DNA from: Pseudobutyrivibrio ruminis AD2017
GTDB taxonomy: Bacteria > Bacillota > Clostridia > Lachnospirales > Lachnospiraceae
Assembly: GCF_000424305.1 (NCBI RefSeq)
Contig: NZ_AUJQ01000004.1
Span: forward strand, 248,001 to 312,000
Reading direction: 5' to 3'
Length of the DNA: 64,000 nt
Shown: positions 1-9,172 of the stretch, in pieces
Layout of the letters: each line of letters starts with the position of its first letter
Numbering within the stretch: position 1 is the stretch's first letter
Position numbers and translations under genes: made by a program
The notes under the pieces: model-generated
The model's input: only the letters and a program-made list of their open reading frames with translations
What the model was told of the DNA's origin: nothing
Databases searched by the model: none

Positions 1-1936
1 CCTCTTTGTAAGAGATTTCTATAGTAGCTGTTTCTTCCTTTACGCCTGTTGAAGCGTTTACTGCGATAATTCTTCTAATCTTAGCGGCAATAAGCTTATC
101 CTTTATTCTGAATGAAGCTGCTACCGCACCATGTGCACGATAACCTGTAGGATTCTCTGGCTGAGGTTCGTCAACTACTGGCTCTTGAGCTTTTTCAATC
201 TTTTTATAATTAAATACTACTTCAGAATCAGCAGTTCCTATTGTTACTTTCTGAGAACTATCTGAATCAAGTTTGTATTCATCATCACCTGATTTATAAG
301 TAGAATCAGCAGTAATTGTTACCTCTTCGCCTTCTTCCTTAGTAACTTCTTTAGAACTGATTTCAGTCTTAGATTCACCTAATTTATAATATACCTTTAC
401 AGTATGCTTAGGCTTTGCAACGGGCGTAGTCTCTTCTGCCTTGTACACAAATGTGTAAGTAGCATCCTTTGTAACCTTTTCGAATGCTGGAGATGGTCCT
501 GAAACCTTCTTGTATGTTACATCGCCATCCTTGTATGTGTCTGGTGCTGTGTATGAAATAGCTGAATCCTTTGCGTATTCCTTAGCCTTTTCAATTGTTA
601 CTGTCTTTACATCCTTATCATCTGCTGTCTTTAGCTCGAAGTTGATAGTGATTTTGAACTTAGCAGCTTCGGCAGCCTTTAATGTGTGCTTTCTTGTAAG
701 TAAGCCCTTGTCAGTCTTAAGAGTTGCCTTGCTGGCCTTTGCTGTCATCTTTGGTGCTACTACATCTGTAGTACCCTTAGCTGAATGGCCGTTCTCAACT
801 TTTCTTGATTCAACAAATTCAACTGTATCTTTAAGTGTTTCTTCTACAGGAACCTTTTCCTTCTTCTGTCCATCTTCAGCAGCATTATCTTTCTTAATCT
901 GCTTTGTGATTTCCTTCTGAACCTTAAATTCTACCTTATCCTTTACCTCAGCCTCAGTAGCATATTCTGTTGGCTCGTAGCTTACTTCTGAATCTGTATC
1001 ATTCAAAAGGGCAAGCACGTAATCGCCTGGTTCCATGTCCTTTTCTGAGATAACACCATCTTCGTCATCATCTGTATAAACAGTTCCTTCAGCTTCCTTA
1101 AGGGCTACAGCGTAAGATTGAAGAGCTGTCTCCTTATCAAGATATAGCATGTATAAAGGATCTGAACTGATATCACCATGCTGTGTTTCAATTACATTTC
1201 CATCCTTATCAGTAACAGTAACATCAACGTTTCTATCCTGAAGGATTCTTGTAATCTTTGCAGAATCACTAGGTAGTTCAGATGCATCTATTGAAGGATG
1301 TTCAGCTGATTCATCACCCTCTGAGCTTTCTGATTCCTCAGTTTTTGCTTCTTCCTTCTCACCTGACTTTGCCTTATCTTCAGCTTCTGCGGCAGCACGC
1401 TTCTTTGCCTGCTGTTCCTTAAGCTTTTCAAAATCGATTCCATTTCCATCTACTGGAAGTGCATCGCTATCATTGCTTTCAACACTTTCGGCCGAAGAAT
1501 CATCAGCTGCCTGTGTATCTGCAGAAACATCTAAATCAGCATAGTCTTTTGTGTATTCTGCAATCTGAGCATCTAAGTCCTTGATTGCATCTACATAAGA
1601 CTGAAGTCCCTCAGCTGCTTCCTTTGTAAGAAGCTTTACCTGGAATGGAACTCCTGAAATAGGATTGTCATTCTCATCCGAAATATAAACGGTCAAATCC
1701 TTTTCCAATGATTCGCTGGTGATAACTACATTTTTAAATTCTGGGATATAGACGTCCTCGGCTTGATAATCGTCTTCGACATCTACCACTTCTGCCACGT
1801 CATCGGCTGTAATAAGATTATAGACTCCATATCCACCAGCTCCGACAGCTGTTGCACCTAACACACTGGCCACTGCAATGCTAGCGACCTTATGGCTGGC
1901 AATGAAGAATCTTATTGTCTCCCAAATTTCGTTCAT
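1..1936 (-). CDS. Large secreted or surface-anchored protein, C-terminus cut by window edge
   Basis: The frame is open from the ATG at 1936 to the left edge (645 codons, no stop seen). The start is preceded by a GGGAGA-type ribosome binding site. Residues 1-45 hold one hydrophobic segment (about residues 17-42), likely an uncleaved signal or membrane anchor. A long acidic, Ala/Glu/Ser-rich, partly coiled-coil stretch follows. Near the visible end are two similar beta-type repeats with a TYKxGDxxYK pattern that resemble MucBP-like surface repeats. It lies directly downstream of rfbC, 31 bp away, so it may be co-transcribed with the rhamnose genes. A cell-surface role is inferred; no enzymatic domain is visible and the family is not recognised. 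Confidence 0.75.
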   Translation of the reverse strand, partial: MNEIWETIRFFIASHKVASIAVASVLGATAVGAGGYGVYNLITADDVAEVVDVEDDYQAEDVYIPEFKNVVITSESLEKDLTVYISDENDNPISGVPFQVKLLTKEAAEGLQSYVDAIKDLDAQIAEYTKDYADLDVSADTQAADDSSAESVESNDSDALPVDGNGIDFEKLKEQQAKKRAAAEAEDKAKSGEKEEAKTEESESSEGDESAEHPSIDASELPSDSAKITRILQDRNVDVTVTDKDGNVIETQHGDISSDPLYMLYLDKETALQSYAVALKEAEGTVYTDDDEDGVISEKDMEPGDYVLALLNDTDSEVSYEPTEYATEAEVKDKVEFKVQKEITKQIKKDNAAEDGQKKEKVPVEETLKDTVEFVESRKVENGHSAKGTTDVVAPKMTAKASKATLKTDKGLLTRKHTLKAAEAAKFKITINFELKTADDKDVKTVTIEKAKEYAKDSAISYTAPDTYKDGDVTYKKVSGPSPAFEKVTKDATYTFVYKAEETTPVAKPKHTVKVYYKLGESKTEISSKEVTKEEGEEVTITADSTYKSGDDEYKLDSDSSQKVTIGTADSEVVFNYKKIEKAQEPVVDEPQPENPTGYRAHGAVAASFRIKDKLIAAKIRRIIAVNASTGVKEETATIEISYKE

Positions 1937-1967
1937 TTTAATTACATCTCCCTTAACAAGCTAAAAA

Positions 1968-2549
1968 TTATACTGTCATGTTATGTTCTTTACAGTAATC
2001 CTTGAAAGAAGCATTAACCTTATCCTTGTCTGAAAGGATTAAATCTGCCTCAGTCATTCCCTCTGGAATAGGCCACTGTACATTGATATCAGGGTCGTTG
2101 AACATAAGACCGCCCTCATCATTTGGATGATAGAAATCTGTTACCTTGTAGCAGAATTCTGCATAATCAGAAACAACTAAGAAACCATGTGCAAATCCCT
2201 TTGGAATCATGAACTGCTTCTTGTTTTCTGCTGAAAGAAGGATTCCGTAATGCTGACCAAATGTCTTTGAGCCCTCACGTAAATCTACAGCTACGTCATA
2301 AACCTCACCTGAGATTACACGAACGAGCTTATCCTGTGGGAAGTTCTTCTGGAAGTGTAATCCACGAAGTACACCCTTCTTTGAAGCTGACTGATTATCC
2401 TGTACAAATTCATAGTCAAGGCCTTCTGCCTTCATATCGTTTTCGTTATAAGTTTCCATGAAGTAGCCTCTGTCATCGCCAAAAACCTTTGGAGTGATGA
2501 CGCAAAGTCCTTCAATACCGTTTACATTTTTTTCAACTGTAATTGCCAT
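1968..2549 (-). CDS. rfbC: dTDP-4-dehydrorhamnose 3,5-epimerase
   Basis: Cytoplasmic enzyme of the dTDP-L-rhamnose pathway; it epimerises dTDP-4-keto-6-deoxyglucose at C3 and C5. The 193-aa length is normal for RmlC. Visible motifs are GDDRGYF (24-30), RGLHFQ with the catalytic-type His at 65, and GFAHGF (119-124), which fit a cupin-fold RmlC. The start has an AAGGAAG ribosome binding site. It is the last pathway gene of the cluster, separated from rfbA by a family C repeat. The substrate is inferred from the family and from the rfbA, rfbB and rfbD neighbours. Confidence 0.95.
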   Translation of the reverse strand: MAITVEKNVNGIEGLCVITPKVFGDDRGYFMETYNENDMKAEGLDYEFVQDNQSASKKGVLRGLHFQKNFPQDKLVRVISGEVYDVAVDLREGSKTFGQHYGILLSAENKKQFMIPKGFAHGFLVVSDYAEFCYKVTDFYHPNDEGGLMFNDPDINVQWPIPEGMTEADLILSDKDKVNASFKDYCKEHNMTV

Positions 2550-2576
2550 TTTAATTACTTCCTTACTTTAATTTTC

Positions 2577-2673
2577 CACCTCATCAGTCACCTGCGGTGA
2601 CAGCTTGTCTCGCCTCACAGCTCGGTCGTTGCTAAACAGGCTCCACTGGAGCCTAGCAACCCTCAAGGGGAAG
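2577..2673. repeat. Family C intergenic repeat, copy 1
   Basis: The element fills the rfbA-rfbC spacer. It begins CCACCTCATCAGTCACC with a CACCTGCGGTG palindrome, has a second hairpin around a CAGGCTCCACTGGAGCCT palindrome, and ends GGGGAAGCC. The same opening recurs at 4712 and 18464, and a diverged form at 22289. Confidence 0.75.
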
Positions 2674-2676
2674 CCT

Positions 2677-3555
2677 TTATAGTCCATTTGCTACGTCTAC
2701 GAGATATTTGCCGTAGTCAGTTTTCATGAGTGGCTCGGCGAGCTTTAAAAGCTGGTCCTTGTCGATGAAGCCACGCTTGTAGGCGATTTCCTCGATGCAT
2801 GATACGTACATGCCCTGGCGCTTCTGGAATGTGCTGACGAATTCGGCAGCTGCAAGAAGCATGTCGTGGTTTCCTGTATCAAGCCATGCGAATCCACGGC
2901 CAAGTGTTTCAACGTGAAGGTTGCCCTTCTCTAAATATGCGTTGTTAACAGCTGTGATTTCAAGCTCACCACGTGCTGATGGCTTGATTGTCTTTGCGAT
3001 TTCTACAACTGAGTTGTCATAGAAGTAAAGACCTGGAACAGCGTAATTGCTCTTTGGCTGAGCTGGCTTTTCTTCGATAGAAATAGCTACGCCGTTTTCA
3101 TCGAATTCTACTACTCCATACTCTCTTGGGTCACGTACATAGTAACCGAAGATTGTAGCGCCTGGCTCGTTTTCAGTGCGGTTTGCAGCTGAAAGAAGAA
3201 CCTTTGAGAATGACTGGCCATAGAAAATGTTATCGCCAAGTACGAGTGCTACAGCATCGTTTCCGATGAAATCTGCACCGATGATAAATGCCTCAGCAAG
3301 TCCGTTTGGAGCTTCCTGAACTGCATACTGAATGTCCATGCCAAGCTGGCTTCCGTCTCCAAGAAGCTCCTTAAATACTGGAAGATCTCTTGGTGTAGAA
3401 ATGATAAGTACTTCGCGGATACCTGCAAGCATAAGTGTAGACAATGGATAATAAATCATTGGCTTATCATATACTGGCATGATCTGCTTGCTTATTGCCT
3501 TTGTAAGTGGGTAAAGTCTTGTACCTGAACCACCTGCTAAAATAATACCTTTCAT
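2677..3555 (-). CDS. rfbA: Glucose-1-phosphate thymidylyltransferase
   Basis: First step of dTDP-rhamnose synthesis: dTTP plus glucose-1-phosphate gives dTDP-glucose. The protein has 292 aa, the usual RmlA length. The nucleotide-binding signature [11 protein letters not shown] is at 8-18, and conserved RmlA motifs such as EEKP and [11 protein letters not shown] are present. The start follows AGGAGG. It lies between glf and rfbC in the same direction and is most likely part of one cell-envelope polysaccharide operon. Confidence 0.96.
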   Translation of the reverse strand: MKGIILAGGSGTRLYPLTKAISKQIMPVYDKPMIYYPLSTLMLAGIREVLIISTPRDLPVFKELLGDGSQLGMDIQYAVQEAPNGLAEAFIIGADFIGNDAVALVLGDNIFYGQSFSKVLLSAANRTENEPGATIFGYYVRDPREYGVVEFDENGVAISIEEKPAQPKSNYAVPGLYFYDNSVVEIAKTIKPSARGELEITAVNNAYLEKGNLHVETLGRGFAWLDTGNHDMLLAAAEFVSTFQKRQGMYVSCIEEIAYKRGFIDKDQLLKLAEPLMKTDYGKYLVDVANGL

Positions 3556-3589
3556 ATTTTCCTCCTGATTTGGTTGTGTAGCTGCTTAA

Positions 3590-4708
3590 TTATAATTCTT
3601 CATTAACGCAGTCGAGTGCTGCCATTACGACTTTGTCCATGTCGTAGTATTTGTATTGGCCTAGGCGGCCTCCGAAGATTACGTTCTTTTCTTCTGATGC
3701 ACGTTTTGCGTACTGCTCATAAACAGCGTTATTCTTGTCGTTGTTTACTGGGTAGTAAGGTTCAACGCCTGGCTGCCATTCAGATGAATATTCCTTTGAA
3801 ATAATTGTTGTAGGCTGTGTGCCAAATTCAAAGTGCTTGTGCTCGATGATACGAGTGTAAGGCACATCTGCTGCAGTGTAGTTAACAACTGCGTTACCCT
3901 GATAGTTATCGCAGTCAAGCTTTTCTGTTTCAAAGCGAACTGAACGATATTCTAGTGGGCCGTAGCAGCTATCGTAATACTCATCAATCTGACCTGTAAA
4001 TACAAGCTTATTCCAAGCAACCTCTGTTCCATCAGAAAGCTTTCCTGATTTTGCAAGCTCGAAATAATCCTGATTAAGTACAACATCTGCTCCCTTAAGC
4101 ATCTTTTCAACAATCTGAGTATAACCACCCATTGGGATGCCCTGAAATCTATCGTTAAAGTAGTTGTTGTCGTATGTAAATCTAAGTGGCAATCTCTTGA
4201 TGATGAATGCTGGAAGCTCATCACATGGGCGGCCCCACTGCTTCTGTGTGTAGCCCTTGATAAGCTTTTCGTAAACATCAGTACCAACTAATGAAAGAGC
4301 CTGCTCTTCCAAATTCTTTGGCTCTGTGATGTTAAGCTCTTTAATCTGGTCTGCAATCTTAGCCTTAGCCTCTGCAGGTGTTTTGATACCCCACATTTTT
4401 GAGAAGGTATTCATGTTGAATGGAAGATTGTAGAGCTCATCGCCATATACTGCAACTGGTGAGTTGATGTAGTTGTTGAATTCAGCGAACTGATTCATGT
4501 ACTCCCAGATTTTCTTGTCACTTGTGTGGAAGATGTGGGCACCGTATACGTGTACGTTTATTCCATCTTCTTCTTTTGTATAAATATTTCCTGCAATGTG
4601 GTCGCGACGGTCGATTACAAGAACGGATTTACCACGCTTCATTGCTTCGTAGGTAAATACTGCGCCGAAAAGGCCGGAGCCTACCACTAAGTAGTCATAG
4701 TTTTTCAT
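3590..4708 (-). CDS. glf: UDP-galactopyranose mutase
   Basis: FAD-dependent isomerisation of UDP-galactopyranose to UDP-galactofuranose, the donor for galactofuranose-containing glycans. Its 372 aa match the bacterial Glf family. The FAD-binding GSGLFGA motif lies near residue 11, and the RRDHIAGN and RPCDELP motifs are visible. It sits inside the dTDP-rhamnose cluster, which suggests a surface polysaccharide containing both rhamnose and galactofuranose (inference). The likely ribosome binding site, GAGGG four bases before the ATG, is supplied by the edge of the family C repeat at 4712-4760. Confidence 0.95.
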   Translation of the reverse strand: MKNYDYLVVGSGLFGAVFTYEAMKRGKSVLVIDRRDHIAGNIYTKEEDGINVHVYGAHIFHTSDKKIWEYMNQFAEFNNYINSPVAVYGDELYNLPFNMNTFSKMWGIKTPAEAKAKIADQIKELNITEPKNLEEQALSLVGTDVYEKLIKGYTQKQWGRPCDELPAFIIKRLPLRFTYDNNYFNDRFQGIPMGGYTQIVEKMLKGADVVLNQDYFELAKSGKLSDGTEVAWNKLVFTGQIDEYYDSCYGPLEYRSVRFETEKLDCDNYQGNAVVNYTAADVPYTRIIEHKHFEFGTQPTTIISKEYSSEWQPGVEPYYPVNNDKNNAVYEQYAKRASEEKNVIFGGRLGQYKYYDMDKVVMAALDCVNEEL

Positions 4709-4711
4709 TTT

Positions 4712-4760
4712 ACCCTCATCAGTCAGCTACGCTGACAGCTTCTCCCAGAGGGAGAAGCCT
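4712..4760. repeat. Family C intergenic repeat, copy 2
   Basis: Compact copy: CCTCATCAGTCAGC, then a CAGCTACGCTG hairpin, then GCTTCTCCC-agag-GGGAGAAGC and a T-run on the plus strand. It fills the rfbB-glf spacer almost completely and abuts the glf start codon. Confidence 0.8.
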
Positions 4761-4763
4761 TTT

Positions 4764-5849
4764 TTATTTATCTTTGTACATGTCGTTGTAGTATTTCTGG
4801 TAGTCGCCAGATGTTACGTTATTCATCCAGTCTTCGTGCTCGAAGAACCACTCGATTGTCTTCTTGATACCTTCCTCGAAGCATGTCTCTGGCTCCCAGC
4901 CTACCTCGGCCTTAATCTTATCTGGAGCGATAGCATAGCGACGGTCATGTCCCTTTCTATCTGCTACATACTTAATAAGGTCCTCTGATACAAGCTTCTG
5001 ACGCTCGTCATCCTCAGGAAGCATATCCTGAAGTGTATCAAGGATGATGTGGATGATTTCGATGTTCTGCTTTTCGTTGTGTCCACCGATGTTGTATGTC
5101 TCGAAAAGACGTCCCTTTTCCTGAACCATATCGATTCCCTTAGCGTGATCTTCTACGAATAACCAGTCACGAACATTCTTACCATCTCCGTATACAGGAA
5201 GATCCTTGCCGTGAAGTGCGTTGTTGATGATAAGTGGAATAAGCTTCTCAGGGAACTGGTAAGGTCCATAGTTGTTAGAGCAGTTTGTAATGTTTGCAGG
5301 GAACTTATAAGTATCCATGTAAGCCTTTACAAGCATGTCTGAACTAGCCTTTGAAGCTGAGTATGGTGAATGTGGATCGTATGGAGTTGTCTCATAGAAG
5401 AAGGCATTCTCATCATCTGGAAGAGAACCGTAAACTTCGTCTGTAGATACGTGAAGGAACTTCTTGCCTTCCTTGAATGTACCGTCTGGAAGCTCCCATG
5501 CTTCCTTAGCACAGTTAAGCATTACAGCTGTACCAAGTACGTTTGTCTGAACGAAAACCTCAGGATCCTTAATAGAACGGTCAACGTGAGACTCCGCTGC
5601 GAAATGAACAACTCTATCAATATCGTTCTCAGCAAAAATCTTGCGGATGGCTTCCTTATCGCAGATGTCTGCCTTTACAAATGTATAGTTATCGCGGTTC
5701 TCGATATCCTTAAGGTTCTCAAGATTTCCGGCATATGTAAGCTTATCTACGTTGATAATTCTGATTTCGTTGTCATACTTCTTAAACATGTAGTGGATGT
5801 AGTTACTTCCGATGAAGCCTGCTCCACCAGTTACTAAATATGTTCTCAT
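4764..5849 (-). CDS. rfbB: dTDP-glucose 4,6-dehydratase
   Basis: NAD-dependent short-chain dehydrogenase/reductase that converts dTDP-glucose to dTDP-4-keto-6-deoxyglucose. It has 361 aa. The Rossmann motif GGAGFIGS is at 8-15, the RmlB signature STDEVYG at 135-141, and the catalytic YSASK at 163-167. It is transcribed with rfbD upstream and glf downstream. The 259-bp gap to rfbD holds a long family A palindrome that ends about 20 bp before the start codon. Confidence 0.97.
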   Translation of the reverse strand: MRTYLVTGGAGFIGSNYIHYMFKKYDNEIRIINVDKLTYAGNLENLKDIENRDNYTFVKADICDKEAIRKIFAENDIDRVVHFAAESHVDRSIKDPEVFVQTNVLGTAVMLNCAKEAWELPDGTFKEGKKFLHVSTDEVYGSLPDDENAFFYETTPYDPHSPYSASKASSDMLVKAYMDTYKFPANITNCSNNYGPYQFPEKLIPLIINNALHGKDLPVYGDGKNVRDWLFVEDHAKGIDMVQEKGRLFETYNIGGHNEKQNIEIIHIILDTLQDMLPEDDERQKLVSEDLIKYVADRKGHDRRYAIAPDKIKAEVGWEPETCFEEGIKKTIEWFFEHEDWMNNVTSGDYQKYYNDMYKDK

Positions 5850-5868
5850 ATTTTTCTCCTTTATGTGA

Positions 5869-6005
5869 GGACTTTTCTAATTTACTTTTTCTCTCGGTTG
5901 TTACGCTCTCAAGCATAAATAATGCTTTCGTCGACTGGATGTCTCCTTCAGCAATATTTATGCTTGATAGCTACAACCTATTTTAAGTTCTTCTAAGAAA
6001 AGTCC
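5869..6005. repeat. Family A long nested palindrome, copy 1
   Basis: Outer arms GGACTTTTCT (5869-5878) and AGAAAAGTCC (5996-6005) pair perfectly. Inside is a second stem, GGTTGTTACGCTCTCAAGCA against TGCTTGATAGCTACAACC, with a central loop carrying CGTCGACTGGATG. It shares the GGTTGTTACGCT start with copy 2 at 8699 and the same loop style with the other copies. Confidence 0.75.
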
Positions 6006-6108
6006 AATTAATAATATAAACTATTTATTCAATAATAATTCTTAAGAATTATTAAAGTTAACGATGAAAATGATTAAGCCACGGAACTATTACGCGGCTA
6101 TACGCATC

Positions 6109-6969
6109 TTACGCGAGGTATTCGCGAAGGGCGTCGTGCCAGTCGGCCATGCGGTAGTCTGTTGTGAGACGAAGCATGTAGTTATCAAGGATGCTGTAGT
6201 GTGGTCTGTCAGCGCTGGCAGGATTCATACGCTTGTATTCCTCGCTGGTTACGTGATTAACCTTTACATTGATTCCCTTAATGCGGAAGATTTCTTCTGT
6301 GAAATCTGCCCAGTTTGTATCACCTTCACATGTGCCATGGAAGATTCCATAGTTTTCTGTAGGCTCAAGATGGTGAATCATTCTTGCAAGCTCAGCTGCT
6401 GATGTAGGTGAACCAAGCTGGTCACATACTACAGAAAGCTCATCATGAGTTTCTGCAAGGCTAAGCATTGTCTTAACAAAGTTCTTGCCATCTCCGTAAA
6501 GCCATGCTGTACGAACGATAAACCACTTGTCAGCAAACTGCTGAACGAATTTCTCGCCTTCGTATTTTGTTTTGCCATAAGCACTGATTGGTGCTGGCTG
6601 ATCAAATTCTGTGATAGGCTTTGATGCGTTGCCAGGGAAAACGTAATCTGTGCTGACGTGAACTAGCTTTGCACCAACCTTTGTCGCTGCAATAGCCAAG
6701 TTTCTAGGACCAAGTGCGTTAAGCTTATAAGCAAAATCCCAGTCCTTTTCACAGCCGTCTACGTTTGTAGCTGCTGCGCAGTTGATGATTACATCTGGCT
6801 TTTTGTCCTCAACGAACTTCAAAACCTCATCCAAATCCATAATGTTAAGAGGTGAAATCTTTTCGCCCTCTACAACATCAGTCAGAATAAATTCTACTTC
6901 ATTGCCATATTCCTTCTGGATGGCTCTGCCAAGCTGACCGTTGCAGCCTGTAACTAAAATTTTTCTCAT
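6109..6969 (-). CDS. rfbD: dTDP-4-dehydrorhamnose reductase
   Basis: Final step of dTDP-L-rhamnose synthesis, an NAD(P)H-dependent reduction. The 286-aa length is normal. The cofactor motif GCNGQLG is at 8-14, STDYVF at 106-111, and the catalytic Y131xxxK135 of the SDR fold is present. The start follows an AGAAGGAAG ribosome binding site only 14 bp after the leuA stop. The two genes are therefore probably on one transcript, although their pathways are unrelated. Confidence 0.96.
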   Translation of the reverse strand: MRKILVTGCNGQLGRAIQKEYGNEVEFILTDVVEGEKISPLNIMDLDEVLKFVEDKKPDVIINCAAATNVDGCEKDWDFAYKLNALGPRNLAIAATKVGAKLVHVSTDYVFPGNASKPITEFDQPAPISAYGKTKYEGEKFVQQFADKWFIVRTAWLYGDGKNFVKTMLSLAETHDELSVVCDQLGSPTSAAELARMIHHLEPTENYGIFHGTCEGDTNWADFTEEIFRIKGINVKVNHVTSEEYKRMNPASADRPHYSILDNYMLRLTTDYRMADWHDALREYLA

Positions 6970-6983
6970 TTTGATACTTCCTT

Positions 6984-8672
6984 CTATATATAATCCTTAG
7001 CTTTTGCAATCAGACGATTGTATGCGCTAAACATACCGCGGATAGAAGCTCTTGTAATACTTGAGCTTACGCCAACGCCGAAGGTTGTGTTACCATGGCG
7101 CTCATCACGCATTTCGATATATGCGGCAGCCTTTGCACCTGAACCCTGACTTTGTGCAAGTGTGTGCTCACTGTAATCGATAAGTGTAAAGTCAAGACAT
7201 GGAACACACTGCTTGATAGCAAGCTTAACAGCGTCGATAGGTCCATTACCTTCAGCCTCTGAATGGAAGTGTTCTCCATTGTAGCTGAAATCAAGAACTG
7301 CAACTGTATCATCAGTTTCCTTATCATCCTTGATAACCACGTACTCAAGAGTAAGTGGCTGCTTATTCTCAAGATATGCGTTCTTGAAGGCTTCCATAAT
7401 GCGCTGTGGAGTAACCTCGCCGCCGTCCTTTTCTGATATACGCTGAATAATATCAGCAAATTCACGCTGCATCTTCTTTGGAAGCTTGTATCCATATACA
7501 GAATCCATAACGAATGCAACGCCGCCCTTTCCAGACTGGCTGTTGATACGAACCACTGGCTCGTACTTTCTACCAATATCTGCTGGGTCGATTGGGAGAT
7601 ATGGAACCTCCCAATAGATGTTCTGGCGATCCTTCATAGCCGCCACACCCTTATTTATAGCATCCTGGTGTGAACCAGAGAATGCAGTAAACACAAGCTC
7701 TCCTGCATAAGGATGTCTTGCGTCTGTTGGCATTTTTGTAACTCTTTCGCAGACTTCAACGATTTCCTTGATGTCCTCTAAGTTAAGCTCAGGATTAACA
7801 CCCTGTGAGAACATGTTGTATGCGATTGTAAGGATATCAACATTACCTGTACGCTCACCGTTACCAAGAAGTGTTCCCTCAACACGGTCTGCGCCAGCAA
7901 GAAGTCCAAGCTCTGTGATAGCTACGCCTGTTCCTCTATCGTTATGTGGATGAATTGAAAGGATGATGTTATCTCTATCCTTGAAATGTGTGCTCATCCA
8001 TTCTATCTGGTCTGCGTAAACATTAGGTGTATTCATTTCAACAGTTGCAGGAAGATTAAATATAATTGGGGCATCTGTTGCATGGTCCCATGTATCCTGC
8101 ACTGCTGTACAAATATCTAAAGCAAATTCTACTTCTGTTCCTGTAAAGGATTCTGGCGAATATTCAAGCTGAAGATTGCCATCATATTTATCTAATCTAT
8201 CCTTTACCATCTGTGTGCCGGCCTTGGCGATCTCAATGATTTCGTCCTTGTCGGCGTTAAATACTACATCACGCTGTAATGTAGACGTTGAATTGTAAAT
8301 ATGAAAAATGACATTTGGAATGCCCTGGATTGCTTCAAATGTGCGGTCGATTAATTCCTCACGGCACTGTGAAAGTACCTGAACCTTTACATCTGAAGGA
8401 ATCTTATTTTCTTTGACAAGCTTTCTTAAGAAGTCGTACTCAATCTGACTTGCTGCTGGAAATCCAATTTCGATTTCCTTGAATCCTAATTTTAGTAGGA
8501 GGTCGAATAGTTCCATTTTCTCGTCGACATTCATTGGCTCGACGAGGGCTTGATTACCATCGCGTAGGTCTACTGAACACCACAATGGAGCTTTGGTGAT
8601 CGTCTTGTTAGGCCAAGTACGCTCGGGAAACTGTAACACTGGGTTCGCTTTGTAACGCTTGTAGTTCAACAT
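6984..8672 (-). CDS. leuA: 2-isopropylmalate synthase, long (type 2) form
   Basis: First committed step of leucine synthesis: acetyl-CoA plus 2-oxoisovalerate. I place the start at the ATG at 8672 (562 aa), preceded by AGGAGG. A longer frame to 8768 exists but runs into the family A palindrome and has no ribosome binding site. Visible are the DLRDGNQAL metal-binding motif (35-43), HPHNDRGTG, GNGERTGN, and a C-terminal LeuA dimerisation/allosteric region ending in YNRLIAKAKDYI. The length fits the yeast/Corynebacterium-type subfamily. No other leucine gene is next to it; its neighbours are an HPr gene and rfbD. Confidence 0.95.
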   Translation of the reverse strand: MLNYKRYKANPVLQFPERTWPNKTITKAPLWCSVDLRDGNQALVEPMNVDEKMELFDLLLKLGFKEIEIGFPAASQIEYDFLRKLVKENKIPSDVKVQVLSQCREELIDRTFEAIQGIPNVIFHIYNSTSTLQRDVVFNADKDEIIEIAKAGTQMVKDRLDKYDGNLQLEYSPESFTGTEVEFALDICTAVQDTWDHATDAPIIFNLPATVEMNTPNVYADQIEWMSTHFKDRDNIILSIHPHNDRGTGVAITELGLLAGADRVEGTLLGNGERTGNVDILTIAYNMFSQGVNPELNLEDIKEIVEVCERVTKMPTDARHPYAGELVFTAFSGSHQDAINKGVAAMKDRQNIYWEVPYLPIDPADIGRKYEPVVRINSQSGKGGVAFVMDSVYGYKLPKKMQREFADIIQRISEKDGGEVTPQRIMEAFKNAYLENKQPLTLEYVVIKDDKETDDTVAVLDFSYNGEHFHSEAEGNGPIDAVKLAIKQCVPCLDFTLIDYSEHTLAQSQGSGAKAAAYIEMRDERHGNTTFGVGVSSSITRASIRGMFSAYNRLIAKAKDYI

Positions 8673-8698
8673 TATTCTTCCTCCTAGTCTTGTATCTC

Positions 8699-8831
8699 GC
8701 TTAAATCCCGAAGTTGTTCTCTCGGTTGTTACGCTAACAAGCATTATGAATTCTACGCTCGACAACACGTCTCGCTTAAGAATTATAATAGCTTGTTAAC
8801 TACAACCTACTTATCATCTCCGTGATTAAGC
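8699..8831. repeat. Family A long nested palindrome, copy 2
   Basis: GCTTAAATC at the left pairs with GATTAAGC at the right. The inner stem is GGTTGTTACGCTAACAAGC against GCTTGTTAACTACAACC, with a loop TACGCTCGACA...CTCGCTTA. It fills the spacer between the HPr gene and leuA and ends about 26 bp before the leuA start. Confidence 0.8.
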
Positions 8832-8885
8832 TAATTGTAGTCTATGAATTAACCTAGAAACTAGGTTTATCCCTATAACATTTAG

Positions 8886-9152
8886 CTACTCACCTAAGCC
8901 TGATTCTATTGTCTCTACCAACTTAGCAAGAGCTTCCTCTTCGTCGTCGCCTTCGCAGGTGATGACTATTTCTTCACCAGACTTTACACATGCACCAAGG
9001 ACGCTTAATACTGACTTCGCATTGGCCTCATAGTTGTTGTCTGTGTTAAAGCAAATCTTACTTTTGTATTTCATGGCTGTCTCGCATAAAACCCCTGCAG
9101 GTCTTAGATGCAAGCCAGTTGCATTTACTATTTTAACTTTCTTTGAAACCAT
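8886..9152 (-). CDS. HPr-family phosphocarrier protein (paralogue 1)
   Basis: 88-aa PTS phosphocarrier-like protein. The active-site His15 lies in GLHLRPAG. The regulatory serine motif AKSVLSVLG places Ser at 47, one residue later than the usual Ser46. Both phosphorylation sites are therefore present, which argues for an HPr rather than a Crh. It follows glmM and precedes leuA instead of sitting beside ptsI. A second HPr is encoded in the fructose PTS operon at 49748. The paralogue may serve regulation rather than bulk sugar transport (inference). Confidence 0.9.
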   Translation of the reverse strand: MVSKKVKIVNATGLHLRPAGVLCETAMKYKSKICFNTDNNYEANAKSVLSVLGACVKSGEEIVITCEGDDEEEALAKLVETIESGLGE

Positions 9153-9172
9153 AACCTATCCTAGTCTGAGAC

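Noticed and set aside
510-920. Plus-strand frame opposite the surface protein
   Set aside because: Shadow of the repetitive minus-strand gene, with no ribosome binding site.
5370-5837. Long plus-strand frame inside rfbB
   Set aside because: It is antisense to a clearly conserved enzyme; cysteine-rich composition and absence of a start signal mark it as a shadow.
8673-8768. N-terminal extension of LeuA
   Set aside because: It is translated from a palindromic repeat, has no ribosome binding site, and the family begins at the downstream ATG behind AGGAGG.
8850-8870. Terminator after the first HPr gene
   Set aside because: AACCTAG/CTAGGTT is a short palindrome without a T-run; too weak to call.
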